DNA of 64,000 nt, taken from contig OY781044.1 in assembly GCA_963676235.1 (NCBI GenBank), forward strand, positions 496,001 to 560,000, read 5' to 3'. Below, piece after piece: positions 35,951 to 44,509 of the stretch. Each line of letters starts with the position of its first letter. Position 1 is the first letter of the stretch. The notes beneath the pieces are model-generated. The model saw only the letters and a list, made by a program, of their open reading frames with translations, was not told the origin of the DNA and did not search any database. Position numbers and translations under genes: made by a program. This DNA comes from JALNYB01 sp963676235. Lineage in GTDB: Archaea > Thermoplasmatota > Thermoplasmata > Methanomassiliicoccales > Methanomethylophilaceae.

Positions 35951-38368
35951 ATGAAAACTTGGGACGTTAGACTTCTTACTGCATCATACAGCAGCAATGA
36001 TGATGGTACAGTGTTCATAGAACTTTTCGGAAAAACCCGAGATAAGAAGTCTGTTACGATCCTTTGCTATGGATATGAACCATATTATTTCATAGTGGAT
36101 CCAGATGAAAAAGTCGAGATAGACCTTAAAAGGGATCCTGAAGTAACAAAAACAGAACATGATACCCTCCTTTACAAAGGCACATATCATGATGTGGTGA
36201 AAATCACGATAATATCCCCATGGAATATTCCAAACTACCGTAACAAATGGAAAAAATTGGGATATCATGTCCTAGGTGCAGATATCCCATTCCATCACAG
36301 ATTCATATATGATATGGATATGGGATCTTGCATAAAGGTCACGGGCGATGATGTTCCTGGTGATTATTCTACGGATCTCATAATCAAGATGGATTCCTTC
36401 GAGAACATAGATCCGTTTGACCCCGGACTCAAGATATTATCGTTCGATATAGAGAACAGCATCGAACACGGATTCATCTACACCATATGTTCAGTGGTCG
36501 AAGAAGATGGGATCATAAGGAACTGCGAAGCCATGATCGGCAGCGAAACAAACATTATAAACAACTTCGCAGAACTCATAAAAAAGGAAGACCCAGACGT
36601 CATCACCGGATACAATATCGATAATTATGATATCAGAAAGATCATGGAAAGGGCGCAGATCAACAAACTTAAAGATGCCCTTCCCTGGGGACGTGACCAC
36701 GGACAGCCGAAGATCGTAAGCGAAAGATTTTGGAGGATCAAGGGCAGACTAATCGCAGATGCATGGTGGGCCGCCAAAAAAGAACTCCGCCCCAAACAAG
36801 AAACTCTTAATGCCGTTTCCATGCAGGTCCTCGGCGAACAGAAGATGGATGTCGATCCAAAACATATGGATGACGAATGGAAGAACGACCGTGAAAAAGT
36901 AATAAGGTATTGTTTCAAAGATGCTGAATTGGCACTGAAGATTTTACTTGCCGTAGGAACACTGAGAAAGTGTATGGACCTCGCAGCTGTATCAAAGCTT
37001 CCGATGGAGGATGTTCATACCGCAGGTTCCTCACAACTCGCAGATTCGCTACTCATACGCGCCGCAGATAGACACAAGATAGGTATCCCACTCACAGGAA
37101 GAAGAGATTCGTCTTCTGACCAGATAGAGGGAGGATATGTTCATACTATGACTGCAGGATTATATCATTGGGTCTGTGTTCTCGACTTCAAATCGATGTA
37201 TCCCTCACTCATCATAGCGAAGAATATCTGTTTCACAACCTTATCGCCTGAAGGGACGATAGTAAGCCCCTCAGGAGCGAGATTCCTTTCACCGGATAAA
37301 AGAGTCGGTCTCCTGCCTAAGATACTTGAGGATCTGATGGCAGAAAGAGACCGTATAAAGAAAAAGATGAAAGAGACTACCGATAAAAAAGAACACCAAT
37401 ATCTGGATGGTCTTCAAGCCGCAGTAAAAGTTCTTATGAACACCTTCTACGGTGTGTTCGCTTCATCATTCTATAGATTCACTGATAAAACAATTGGGGC
37501 TGCGATCACATCGTTCGCAAGAGACAATGTCAAATCCATAATCAAAGAAGTCGAATCTGAAGGCATATCAGTCATTTATTCCGATACGGATTCCGTATTC
37601 ATGCAGTCACCGTTACATGAGCTCGAAGGCTCAATAGAATTCGGGACAAAAATGGCGGAACGTTTCTCACGCAACGGTGGTACTTTGGAGTTTGAGAAGA
37701 TTCTGGAACCTTTATTCTCCCATGGAAAGAAAAAAAGATACGTCGGAAGGATCGTGTGGCCGGTAAAGAGCGAAGAATTGTTCATAAGAGGATATGAGAT
37801 CAGGAGATCGGATTCGTTCGATCTTCAAAGCAAACTCCTGATGGAACTATTCGAAAAGATCCTTGATGAAAAAGGAGAAGAAGCGATCGCATTGGTGAAA
37901 AAGACCGTGCATAACACTATCGATGGAAAGGTGGACCCGACCGACCTCGTAATATCCAGAACATGCAAAGGTCTGGATTCCTATGAGAATCCTGAAAGAA
38001 TGACCAATGTTCAAGCAGCACAGAAACTTATCAAGATGGGATATAATTTCATCCCCGGGATGAAGGTCTCGTGGATAGTAACTGACGGATCGCATACTCC
38101 GCAGGAAATCGAACCTTATGTCAGTGGTGTGGAGTTCACTGCTAAACCCGATTATAGATACTATGCTGAACGTCTGGCACAGACAACATCAAGGATTACT
38201 GAGGTGTTTGGATGGACCGACAAGGATCTCATGCTCGGGAGTCAACAAGCAACACTGTTTGATGACAAATTCGGCTCAAACACAAATATTTTAGAACCGA
38301 AGAAAAAAAAAGAAACACCCCTTAAAAAGACACCACGCAGAACACCGAGTCTGGATGATTTCTTTTAA
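35951..38368 (+). CDS. polB: Family B DNA polymerase
   Basis: An 805-residue replicative polymerase. The 3'-5' exonuclease motif ILSFDIENS and the polymerase motifs are all present: DFKSMYPSLI (A), KVLMNTFYGVFAS (B) and YSDTDSVFM (C, the DTD). The C-terminus TPSLDDFF is a PCNA-binding PIP box. The ATG at 35951 follows GTGATAAT. It starts 4 bases after ychF. Confidence 0.96.
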   Translation: MKTWDVRLLTASYSSNDDGTVFIELFGKTRDKKSVTILCYGYEPYYFIVDPDEKVEIDLKRDPEVTKTEHDTLLYKGTYHDVVKITIISPWNIPNYRNKWKKLGYHVLGADIPFHHRFIYDMDMGSCIKVTGDDVPGDYSTDLIIKMDSFENIDPFDPGLKILSFDIENSIEHGFIYTICSVVEEDGIIRNCEAMIGSETNIINNFAELIKKEDPDVITGYNIDNYDIRKIMERAQINKLKDALPWGRDHGQPKIVSERFWRIKGRLIADAWWAAKKELRPKQETLNAVSMQVLGEQKMDVDPKHMDDEWKNDREKVIRYCFKDAELALKILLAVGTLRKCMDLAAVSKLPMEDVHTAGSSQLADSLLIRAADRHKIGIPLTGRRDSSSDQIEGGYVHTMTAGLYHWVCVLDFKSMYPSLIIAKNICFTTLSPEGTIVSPSGARFLSPDKRVGLLPKILEDLMAERDRIKKKMKETTDKKEHQYLDGLQAAVKVLMNTFYGVFASSFYRFTDKTIGAAITSFARDNVKSIIKEVESEGISVIYSDTDSVFMQSPLHELEGSIEFGTKMAERFSRNGGTLEFEKILEPLFSHGKKKRYVGRIVWPVKSEELFIRGYEIRRSDSFDLQSKLLMELFEKILDEKGEEAIALVKKTVHNTIDGKVDPTDLVISRTCKGLDSYENPERMTNVQAAQKLIKMGYNFIPGMKVSWIVTDGSHTPQEIEPYVSGVEFTAKPDYRYYAERLAQTTSRITEVFGWTDKDLMLGSQQATLFDDKFGSNTNILEPKKKKETPLKKTPRRTPSLDDFF

Positions 38369-38471
38369 AATAAAAGCTACTCTTTAAATATATTCTTTAC
38401 TTCATCCAGGGTGCAGGATCTCAGATTCTGTCGGAAATGTACCTTCAATGGCGAATCCGAAAGGTGATATT

Positions 38472-39095
38472 ATGGACAATGACAGTCAAGAACCCCGCCC
38501 GGTTAACGGTAAAAGCATGTACAGCTATATCGCGGACGCATGGAAAAACCCGAACACAGGCTATGTAAAAGAGCTAAACTACGAGAGAAGGATCGTATGG
38601 AGAAAGGAAGAGAATTTCCTTCGCATCGAGAGGCCTACACGTCTCGATAGGGCAAGAGCACTCGGTTTCAAAGCGAAACAGGGATACATAGTCGTCAGGG
38701 CTAAGGTCAGAAAAGGATCTTTCCAGAAAAGACAGATCAAAGCTGGTAGGAGAGCTAAGAGAAAGGGAATCAACCAGATGACCGTCGGTAAGAGCCTCCA
38801 GAGCATGGCAGAAGAGAGAACCGCTAAAAGATTCCCGAACATGGAAATTCTGAACTCGTATTGGGTTGGAGCAGACGGACAGCACGAATGGTATGAGGTC
38901 ATACTCGTCGATCCCGCACACCCTGTTATCATGTCAGACCCCAAGATCAACTGGATCTGCAGCAACAAGAACACTAACCGTGTATATCGCGGACTCACTA
39001 GTGCCGGTGCAGCAAGCCGTGGTCTAAGATGTAAAGGTAATGGCGCAGAGAAGGTCAGACCTTCATCCGGTGCCAACAAGAACAGGACCAAGTAA
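38472..39095 (+). CDS. Large-subunit ribosomal protein eL15
   Basis: A 207-residue basic protein of the eL15 family: MYSYIADAWKNP, RLDRARALGFKAKQGYIVVR, GINQMTVGKSLQSMAEER, and a C-terminal GLTSAGAASRGLRCKG. The ATG at 38472 follows GGTGA by four bases; the earlier ATG at 38448 would add eight unusual residues. It is followed by a terminator-like hairpin. Confidence 0.95.
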   Translation: MDNDSQEPRPVNGKSMYSYIADAWKNPNTGYVKELNYERRIVWRKEENFLRIERPTRLDRARALGFKAKQGYIVVRAKVRKGSFQKRQIKAGRRAKRKGINQMTVGKSLQSMAEERTAKRFPNMEILNSYWVGADGQHEWYEVILVDPAHPVIMSDPKINWICSNKNTNRVYRGLTSAGAASRGLRCKGNGAEKVRPSSGANKNRTK

Positions 39096-39118
39096 AGTCT
39101 TTTTCAAACAATTTCATA

Positions 39119-39143
39119 GGGCTGGCCCGAAAAGGACCGGCCC
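39119..39143 (+). terminator. Hairpin after eL15
   Basis: GGGCTGG and CCGGCCC form a 7-bp stem (one G-T pair) around CCCGAAAAGGA, with a T-rich tract at 39151-39161. It lies 24 bases after the eL15 stop. Confidence 0.55.
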
Positions 39144-39293
39144 CCACACTTTACATTTTTATGTTAGGCCTTATAACCATAGCAAATCGGATGCAAAACC
39201 CAATTTACATATACCCAGCAAGTTCTTTTTAAGGCACGACTTTATTAATCGTGTGTACACCATTTATAAACTAATAACATAATCAGTAAGCTT

Positions 39294-39830
39294 ATGGGAT
39301 TATTCAACAGATCAGCTAAGCCTGAAACTATTGAAAACAATATTGATTCTGAGACACCGATCGTCACCCCTGCACCCGAGTCCACTATCAATACTGGCAC
39401 AATAAATATCACGCGCATAGATTACGAAACCGGATATTATCTGGGGCCCGTAGATGAACAAGGCATTGAACACGGCATGGGAACAGTATACGACCTGAAA
39501 GACAAACTCTCATACCAAGGACCATTCGTTCACGGAAAGAGAACTGGCCGGTGCAGAATGTATGCTGACGGAAAACTCACATACGAAGGAATGTGCATGA
39601 ATGGATGCATGTGCGGCCGCGGAAAACTCCATTTTGATAAATATGTGCTAATGGGCGATTTCATCACAGATGGCATATGCAACCGTGGAAAGATAAGATA
39701 CAATGACGGCTCATGTTACATTGGAACCTTAGAGAACGGTCTAAAAAACGGCGTAGGCAGAGAATATGACGCACAGGGAAACCTTCTTTTCGAAGGAAAG
39801 TACTATAACGGTAGCCGCGTCAAAGAATGA
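39294..39830 (+). CDS. MORN-repeat protein
   Basis: A 178-residue protein. After a Thr/Pro-rich N-terminal 45 residues it carries about four to five MORN-like repeats of the form YxGxxxxGxxxGxG (for example YQGPFVHGKRTGR, YEGMCMNGCMCGRG, YIGTLENGLKNGVG). MORN repeats make extended beta-hairpin rods that mediate protein or membrane contact. No catalytic domain is present, and function is unknown. It stands apart from eL15 by about 200 bases. Confidence 0.75.
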   Translation: MGLFNRSAKPETIENNIDSETPIVTPAPESTINTGTINITRIDYETGYYLGPVDEQGIEHGMGTVYDLKDKLSYQGPFVHGKRTGRCRMYADGKLTYEGMCMNGCMCGRGKLHFDKYVLMGDFITDGICNRGKIRYNDGSCYIGTLENGLKNGVGREYDAQGNLLFEGKYYNGSRVKE

Positions 39831-39836
39831 GACCGA

Positions 39837-40682
39837 TCACAGGTCTGTCTTTATCAATTCCAGTAGATCCTCTACTTCCTTATCTGTCATCCCTATCGTT
39901 GGAAAATAGACGGGCAACGTATACTGAGACACATCTACTGTTTCAAGATCTTTCAACGATGTTCCTCTGACGAATCCATATATCTTTCCTGGATCGTCGA
40001 TACGTTCATTGATGTCCTTCAGATCTGGATCATAATTAACTAAGAATTTGATATCTCCTGTTCCTCTTGCGTAGACCTTGCATCCGCGTTTCATCATAAG
40101 CCAAGCGGATACGACTCCCCTGTCATCGTTGACTTCGGCGACCACACGTCCCTGGGTTCCTATAGGAAGGCCTGCATGACATCTCACGTATGAAGCGAAT
40201 ATGTACGTTTTGTTATTCCTTACTTCAACATAGAATATGATCTCGGGATTCGTAAGATCCACTTTGATGCCTTTAGCCTCGTTTGCAATGAAAATGGCAG
40301 AACCTGCTTCCCTTCCCACATCCATACTGGTAAATGAGTGGTGGTTTCCTTCACGCCTAGCTCTGACCGCAAAGGATTGACCTTCTGATATCCTGCCGAG
40401 AGAATATTGGGCAGCAGTCCTACAAATATCATCCAGATCGGCAGAACATACCTCTGCAACAGATAAAGATGCGATGCCGAAGACCTTTCTTAAAGATCTG
40501 ATGACTGCTTCGACGTCATCTGTTTCAACATAGTATCTTGCTTCTCCTTTTTTTACAAGAGCTTCTACTCTGTCTGCAGCAAGCATGGTGAGCATGTTGT
40601 CTTTGAGACGGTTCTCGAATCTCGTCCTGACCGGAGTGCTCTTGAGGCCGATCTCGGCGTATCTCACTAATATTACTGCCAC
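39837..40682 (-). CDS. ThiI-like THUMP protein lacking the PP-loop
   Basis: A 281-residue protein with the ferredoxin-like and THUMP domains of ThiI (ILVRYAEIGLKS, VDVGREAGSAIF-like region) and the start of the PP-loop domain, GLPIGTQGRVV then WLMMKRGCKV. Between those, ThiI has an SGGxDSP PP-loop for ATP; here it reads EVNDDRGVVS, so the adenylation motif is lost, and no rhodanese domain follows. It may bind tRNA without sulfurating it, or act with another subunit. The start is GTG at 40682. Confidence 0.75.
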   Translation of the reverse strand: MAVILVRYAEIGLKSTPVRTRFENRLKDNMLTMLAADRVEALVKKGEARYYVETDDVEAVIRSLRKVFGIASLSVAEVCSADLDDICRTAAQYSLGRISEGQSFAVRARREGNHHSFTSMDVGREAGSAIFIANEAKGIKVDLTNPEIIFYVEVRNNKTYIFASYVRCHAGLPIGTQGRVVAEVNDDRGVVSAWLMMKRGCKVYARGTGDIKFLVNYDPDLKDINERIDDPGKIYGFVRGTSLKDLETVDVSQYTLPVYFPTIGMTDKEVEDLLELIKTDL

Positions 40683-40756
40683 GAAAAGCGATTAACGATT
40701 GACAATATTAATGTTTTTCATACAAACGATAAATAGGAAGACTTAAATTCAGAAAC

Positions 40757-41578
40757 ATGGACCCGATTCTGATATTCGGACTTTTGATGATCGGCATAGG
40801 TGCTAGCATCATAGGTGCAATATTCGGACTGGGCGGGGGTATCATTTTCATCCCTGTTCTTACAATAATCTTCGGATTGACGGCAAATGAAGCAGTCGCC
40901 GTGAGCCTCGTAGGAATAGTCGCTACATCCACAGGTGCTGCCGCAGTCTATGTAAAAAGGGGTCTTTCAAATGTCAGATTGGGATTGATGATGGAGATAA
41001 CAACATCCATAGGTGCTATCTGCGGCGCAGTGGTGGCCACATATCTCGCCAACTGGCTACTCTTATGCATATTCTCGATGATGCTTATCTACAGTGCAAT
41101 ACACATGATATTCCATGCAGAACGTATTACAGAACCAACAGAAGAAGGCGGAGAATTCACCTTTTCATATATGGATGAGAAAGAAAACAAAGAAAAAAGA
41201 TACAAGATTGAGAACATAAAAAGCGGTCTTACAATATGCACGGCAGCCGGTATGATATCTTCCATGACCGGTGTCGGAGGGGGCGTGATCAAAGTACCTC
41301 TGATGAATATCCATATGCACGTACCGATTAAGATTGCAAGCGCCACAAGCAGTTACATGATCGGGATCACAGCATTCTCTGGAGCAATAGTATATTTCCT
41401 TCATGGAGACCTTCTGCTTGAGTACGCAGCTGCAATCGCGATAGGTGCGTGCATCGGCTCCATGATAGGAACGAGGATCGTAAGACATCTAAATGCAAAT
41501 TCCATCAGGAAATATTTCTCAATCGTGCTACTTATAGTCTCAATTTTAATATTATTCAAAGCGGGCGGATATCTATGA
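40757..41578 (+). CDS. TauE/SafE-family (TSUP) membrane transporter
   Basis: A 273-residue transporter with about eight membrane spans in two related halves, each starting with a G-rich loop (GAIFGLGGGIIFIPVL and GMISSMTGVGGGVIKVPL), the hallmark of the TauE/SafE family that exports sulfite, sulfonates or similar anions. The substrate cannot be told. It overlaps the DUF1634 gene by ATGA. Confidence 0.9.
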   Translation: MDPILIFGLLMIGIGASIIGAIFGLGGGIIFIPVLTIIFGLTANEAVAVSLVGIVATSTGAAAVYVKRGLSNVRLGLMMEITTSIGAICGAVVATYLANWLLLCIFSMMLIYSAIHMIFHAERITEPTEEGGEFTFSYMDEKENKEKRYKIENIKSGLTICTAAGMISSMTGVGGGVIKVPLMNIHMHVPIKIASATSSYMIGITAFSGAIVYFLHGDLLLEYAAAIAIGACIGSMIGTRIVRHLNANSIRKYFSIVLLIVSILILFKAGGYL

Positions 41579-41847
41579 ACATGACAGACCGCACATCATT
41601 CACCCTGAAAACGGGCATAACACTAGGCATAATAATAATGATAATAGGCCTAATGTTCTCAGGTCAGGACACCGAACAACATATCCTTTGGCTTGGTATA
41701 CTCGTCCTCATATGCACTCCGCTAGCAGGCGTGGTTGTAACTTACGCTTCCCTGATTGAAGATAAGGATTGGAAATGGGCGAAAATCACTACTCTTCTGC
41801 TAATTGTAATGATTATTGGGTTAACCATATCATTCCTCTACAAATAA
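41575..41847 (+). CDS. DUF1634 membrane protein, partner of TSUP
   Basis: A 90-residue protein with three membrane spans (KTGITLGIIIMIIGLMF, HILWLGILVLICTPLAGVVV, TTLLLIVMIIGLTISFLY), matching DUF1634. Members sit next to TauE/SafE transporters and are likely accessory subunits. It starts within the TSUP stop (ATGA). Confidence 0.82.
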   Translation: MNMTDRTSFTLKTGITLGIIIMIIGLMFSGQDTEQHILWLGILVLICTPLAGVVVTYASLIEDKDWKWAKITTLLLIVMIIGLTISFLYK

Positions 41848-43719
41848 TATTTTGAAAAACTATGTATTCAACGAAATTCGAACATACAGCAATATAATAT
41901 TCGATCTTACTATGGAACAGTATATTACAATATCTTCGAATCGAAAGAAATTACAATGAAGAGGATACCAGCATCTGTGGGAACATGTAACGCCATAATA
42001 AACTTTCAGAAAAATGATAGTCCATTGTTACTCAGTTCATATTTTAATATCTTCATTATGACAACATTATCATAGAATATATAGATTAATGACTGATATG
42101 TCTGAAAAACTCAGCGCATTATCGGCAATAATCAATTTGAATTTATTCATTTCGACTCTGATCTTGATGACATTACATCATAACCGAATCGTATGCAATA
42201 TGTACGTATGTCTAGATGGCGTATATGTATAGCAATATTTCAATTTCACAACATTATTATGTAAAAATTAATCCAAATAGAGAGAAAATATTAGACTGAT
42301 GTGGAGACTTGCCTCCCCTCTTAAACTTAGCCCGCTCTTGTTATTGTTACTATAGGCTCGAAAGGTCTTGTAGAAATTTTACATCGATGAACTTAAAATA
42401 AGCAGGTTTGTTCGACACAAAACTGTGAACTTTATATTTTAAATATTAATGGCAAGCCATTCAATCACTAACAAACAAATTTATACATATATATTATATA
42501 ATTGCTTAACAAAGATGATTTTGTGTCAGATTCAGATGTTTTGAACCATATTTATCAAGAATGCGGCACAAACGAACTATATTCGCCAAAAATATTACCA
42601 TGATGGGGAGATCTCCCGGCTACATCAGACATCTTTGACACGTCTTACCGAACAGAAAAAGATAATAAGATACACTCGGGTGATTTATTTCATCCCAAAG
42701 ATATCCACATGCGGAGAAAAAATTCACTCGATATCAGCAAGATCATAAAGAGAAAATATATCTCCGAGAAAAGGAGGTCTATGGATTCTATGCAGGAACA
42801 TATTTTAAGAATTCCATAGAATTGATAGATGACTCCCCCTGTGATCGAAATGGTCACCAATAGAGAATCCACGAGAAGAAGACTTGTAGAGATTGGAGAG
42901 CAAACGATAAGAATAAGATGCCCTGTCGTTGCGGTCAACAAAGATAATGCGAAGATCCTCCAATTTCTGAATCTTATGAACAGAATGAGCACAGAAGAAG
43001 CATCTCTCTGAATAAAGACCCTGCCCTTGAAAAATATCTTAAGAAATCAGAATTCGACAGATCGGATATTCTGAGATACTCTGGTCTTTACCCGGCAAAA
43101 CCTTAACGAATACAAATGTAACACGTTCAAATATTTTGATTAAACTTTATTTGGATCTGACTACTACAATACACCGATTTGAAAAATAACGTGGTAACAT
43201 AAGAAGCACATGTAACACAAATATGTGAAGCATTCTAAATACGGACTTGTGATTAAACAAATTCGTTTCAAAAAATCTGTAAACAGCCAACGAAATTTAT
43301 CAGTTTGTGTCAGAAAATCTCCGCAATAAGACATTCGACAGTAATATTCACTCTCGTGTCTACAATACACATCTATACGTTCGGATGTCCTAGACGTTCT
43401 CTACGAACGATGATTCTTCCAATTTCAAAATGTTAGGAATATCTTATTCGCATCGTCATCGACATACCTTTGATATCTGTATCAAAAGATCGATCAAATT
43501 GTAAAATCCACACAATTTCTTGAATAGCCATTTGATTCGAATTTTATAATCTCATATCTACATATCTAATCAGTCACATATGCCTTCTGCGGTTTTTATG
43601 ATGAAAATCCGTTTCATATTATTGCAAAATATGTTTATCCATCGAAATTGGTTCCTCTGTTTCTTTTCCGATTGCAATACAAATCTGTCGGAAATATGTA
43701 AGCGCACATGTCGTGAAAA
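41848..43719. other. A/T-rich accessory stretch, nearly gene-free
   Basis: About 1.9 kb between DUF1634 and the surface-protein gene. It is A/T-rich, full of stop codons in all frames, and holds one decayed gene described separately (42502-43106). Elsewhere I see only short open stretches. A minus-strand 100-residue hydrophobic frame at 42690-42992 is judged an antisense artefact. Confidence 0.5.
42502..43106 (+). pseudogene. Decayed coding region of unknown function
   Basis: One frame reads from TTG at 42502 to 43011 broken by TGA at 42601, TAG at 42817, TGA at 42823 and TAG at 42826, with coding-like, charged text between them (DLPATSDIFDTSYRTEKDNK; VIEMVTNRESTRRRLVEIG). A shift of frame after about 43000 gives a further coding-like stretch, DPALEKYLKKSEFDRSDILR, ending at TAA 43104-43106. 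The pattern is that of a gene with several stops and one frameshift. I do not recognise the family. Confidence 0.4.
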
Positions 43720-43752
43720 TAGATGAAAAAATGAGACGGGGGCTTTTGCCCC
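43720..43752 (-). terminator. Hairpin terminator of the surface-protein gene
   Basis: On the minus strand GGGGC-AAAA-GCCCC is followed shortly by a run of six T (plus-strand A run at 43726-43730 region). It lies about 40 bases after the stop of the surface-protein gene at 43788. Confidence 0.65.
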
Positions 43753-43787
43753 TTGTTTGGTTTCGATCTTGCGGACCCATTCGGCGA

Positions 43788-44486
43788 TCAGCTCTTCCTA
43801 TAGAACAATGCAAGTGCCGCCACCAGACATAGAACGATCGCGGAGGCGACTATGGCTATAACATTGTTGGAACTGTTGTCCTCGCTGTCGGTTCCTGCCG
43901 GGGGGTCCGGAGCAGTCTGCTGCACCGAAACCGTTATGTTCACGTATGAATCCGCCGTGATGTTCGACAGTATATATCCTGCGGAATAGTGGCTGAGCGT
44001 ACCTTCAGTAGCGGTCACTGAATTCAAGATATAGCCGCTGGAGACGGAGACCGTGAATATCAGGGACTCGCCGCTGGACACCGTCGTCGATGTGCTGCAT
44101 GATACGGTGTATCCTGGTCCTGAAGAAAACGATACTGTGTAATTCGATGCGGTCGATGCCTCTGTCCATTGAGCATAGAACGTCGTCGCCGTTGTTATGA
44201 TGACCGTTGTGGACGATGTTATCTGGCTTCCACCTGTTTCCGAGGTATACCATCCTGTGAAGGTGTATCCCGCTCTTGTCGGAGTGGTTGCCGGCAGGAC
44301 ATATGTCGAACCTTGAGCCTCGGTAATAGCTTCGCTATACGAGGTTCCTGTGTAATTGCCCGTGAAAGTAGCTGTTACGGCCTGTGCCCAGTGAGCATAG
44401 AACGTCGTCGCTGCCGTTATATTCACGGTATCGGCGGTCGTTATCTGCGTGCCTCCGATTGCCGAGGTGTACCATCCTGAGAACAC
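43788..44486 (-). CDS. C-terminal part of frameshifted surface protein (InlB repeats and membrane anchor)
   Basis: A 232-residue open frame, the out-of-frame continuation of the gene at 44510-47374. It starts inside an InlB-type repeat (MFSGWYTSAIGGTQITTAD), contains one more (GYTFTGWYTSETGG), then a domain without strong similarity (SNYTVSFSSGPGYTVSCSTS), a Pro/Asp/Ser-rich linker, and a C-terminal membrane span NVIAIVASAIVLCLVAALAL with FYRKS as a positive tail, the anchor of an archaeal surface protein. It has no start signal of its own. With the upstream piece it would form a protein of about 1190 residues. Confidence 0.75.
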   Translation of the reverse strand: MFSGWYTSAIGGTQITTADTVNITAATTFYAHWAQAVTATFTGNYTGTSYSEAITEAQGSTYVLPATTPTRAGYTFTGWYTSETGGSQITSSTTVIITTATTFYAQWTEASTASNYTVSFSSGPGYTVSCSTSTTVSSGESLIFTVSVSSGYILNSVTATEGTLSHYSAGYILSNITADSYVNITVSVQQTAPDPPAGTDSEDNSSNNVIAIVASAIVLCLVAALALFYRKS

Positions 44487-44509
44487 ATATCCCGCCCTGA
44501 TGGGATCGG

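Noticed and set aside
41165..41488. Minus-strand frame within the TauE/SafE gene
   Set aside because: It is fully antisense to a complete transporter with conserved motifs, so it is a shadow frame.
42301..42420. Possible transposase remnant on the minus strand (short frame reading STRPFEPIVTITRAG)
   Set aside because: The coding-like stretch is under 20 residues, and no terminal inverted repeats or further transposase motifs could be found.
42690..42992. 100-residue hydrophobic minus-strand frame
   Set aside because: It is antisense to the charged decayed frame on the plus strand, whose Lys/Glu-rich codons give Phe/Leu-rich text when reversed; no start signal or family.
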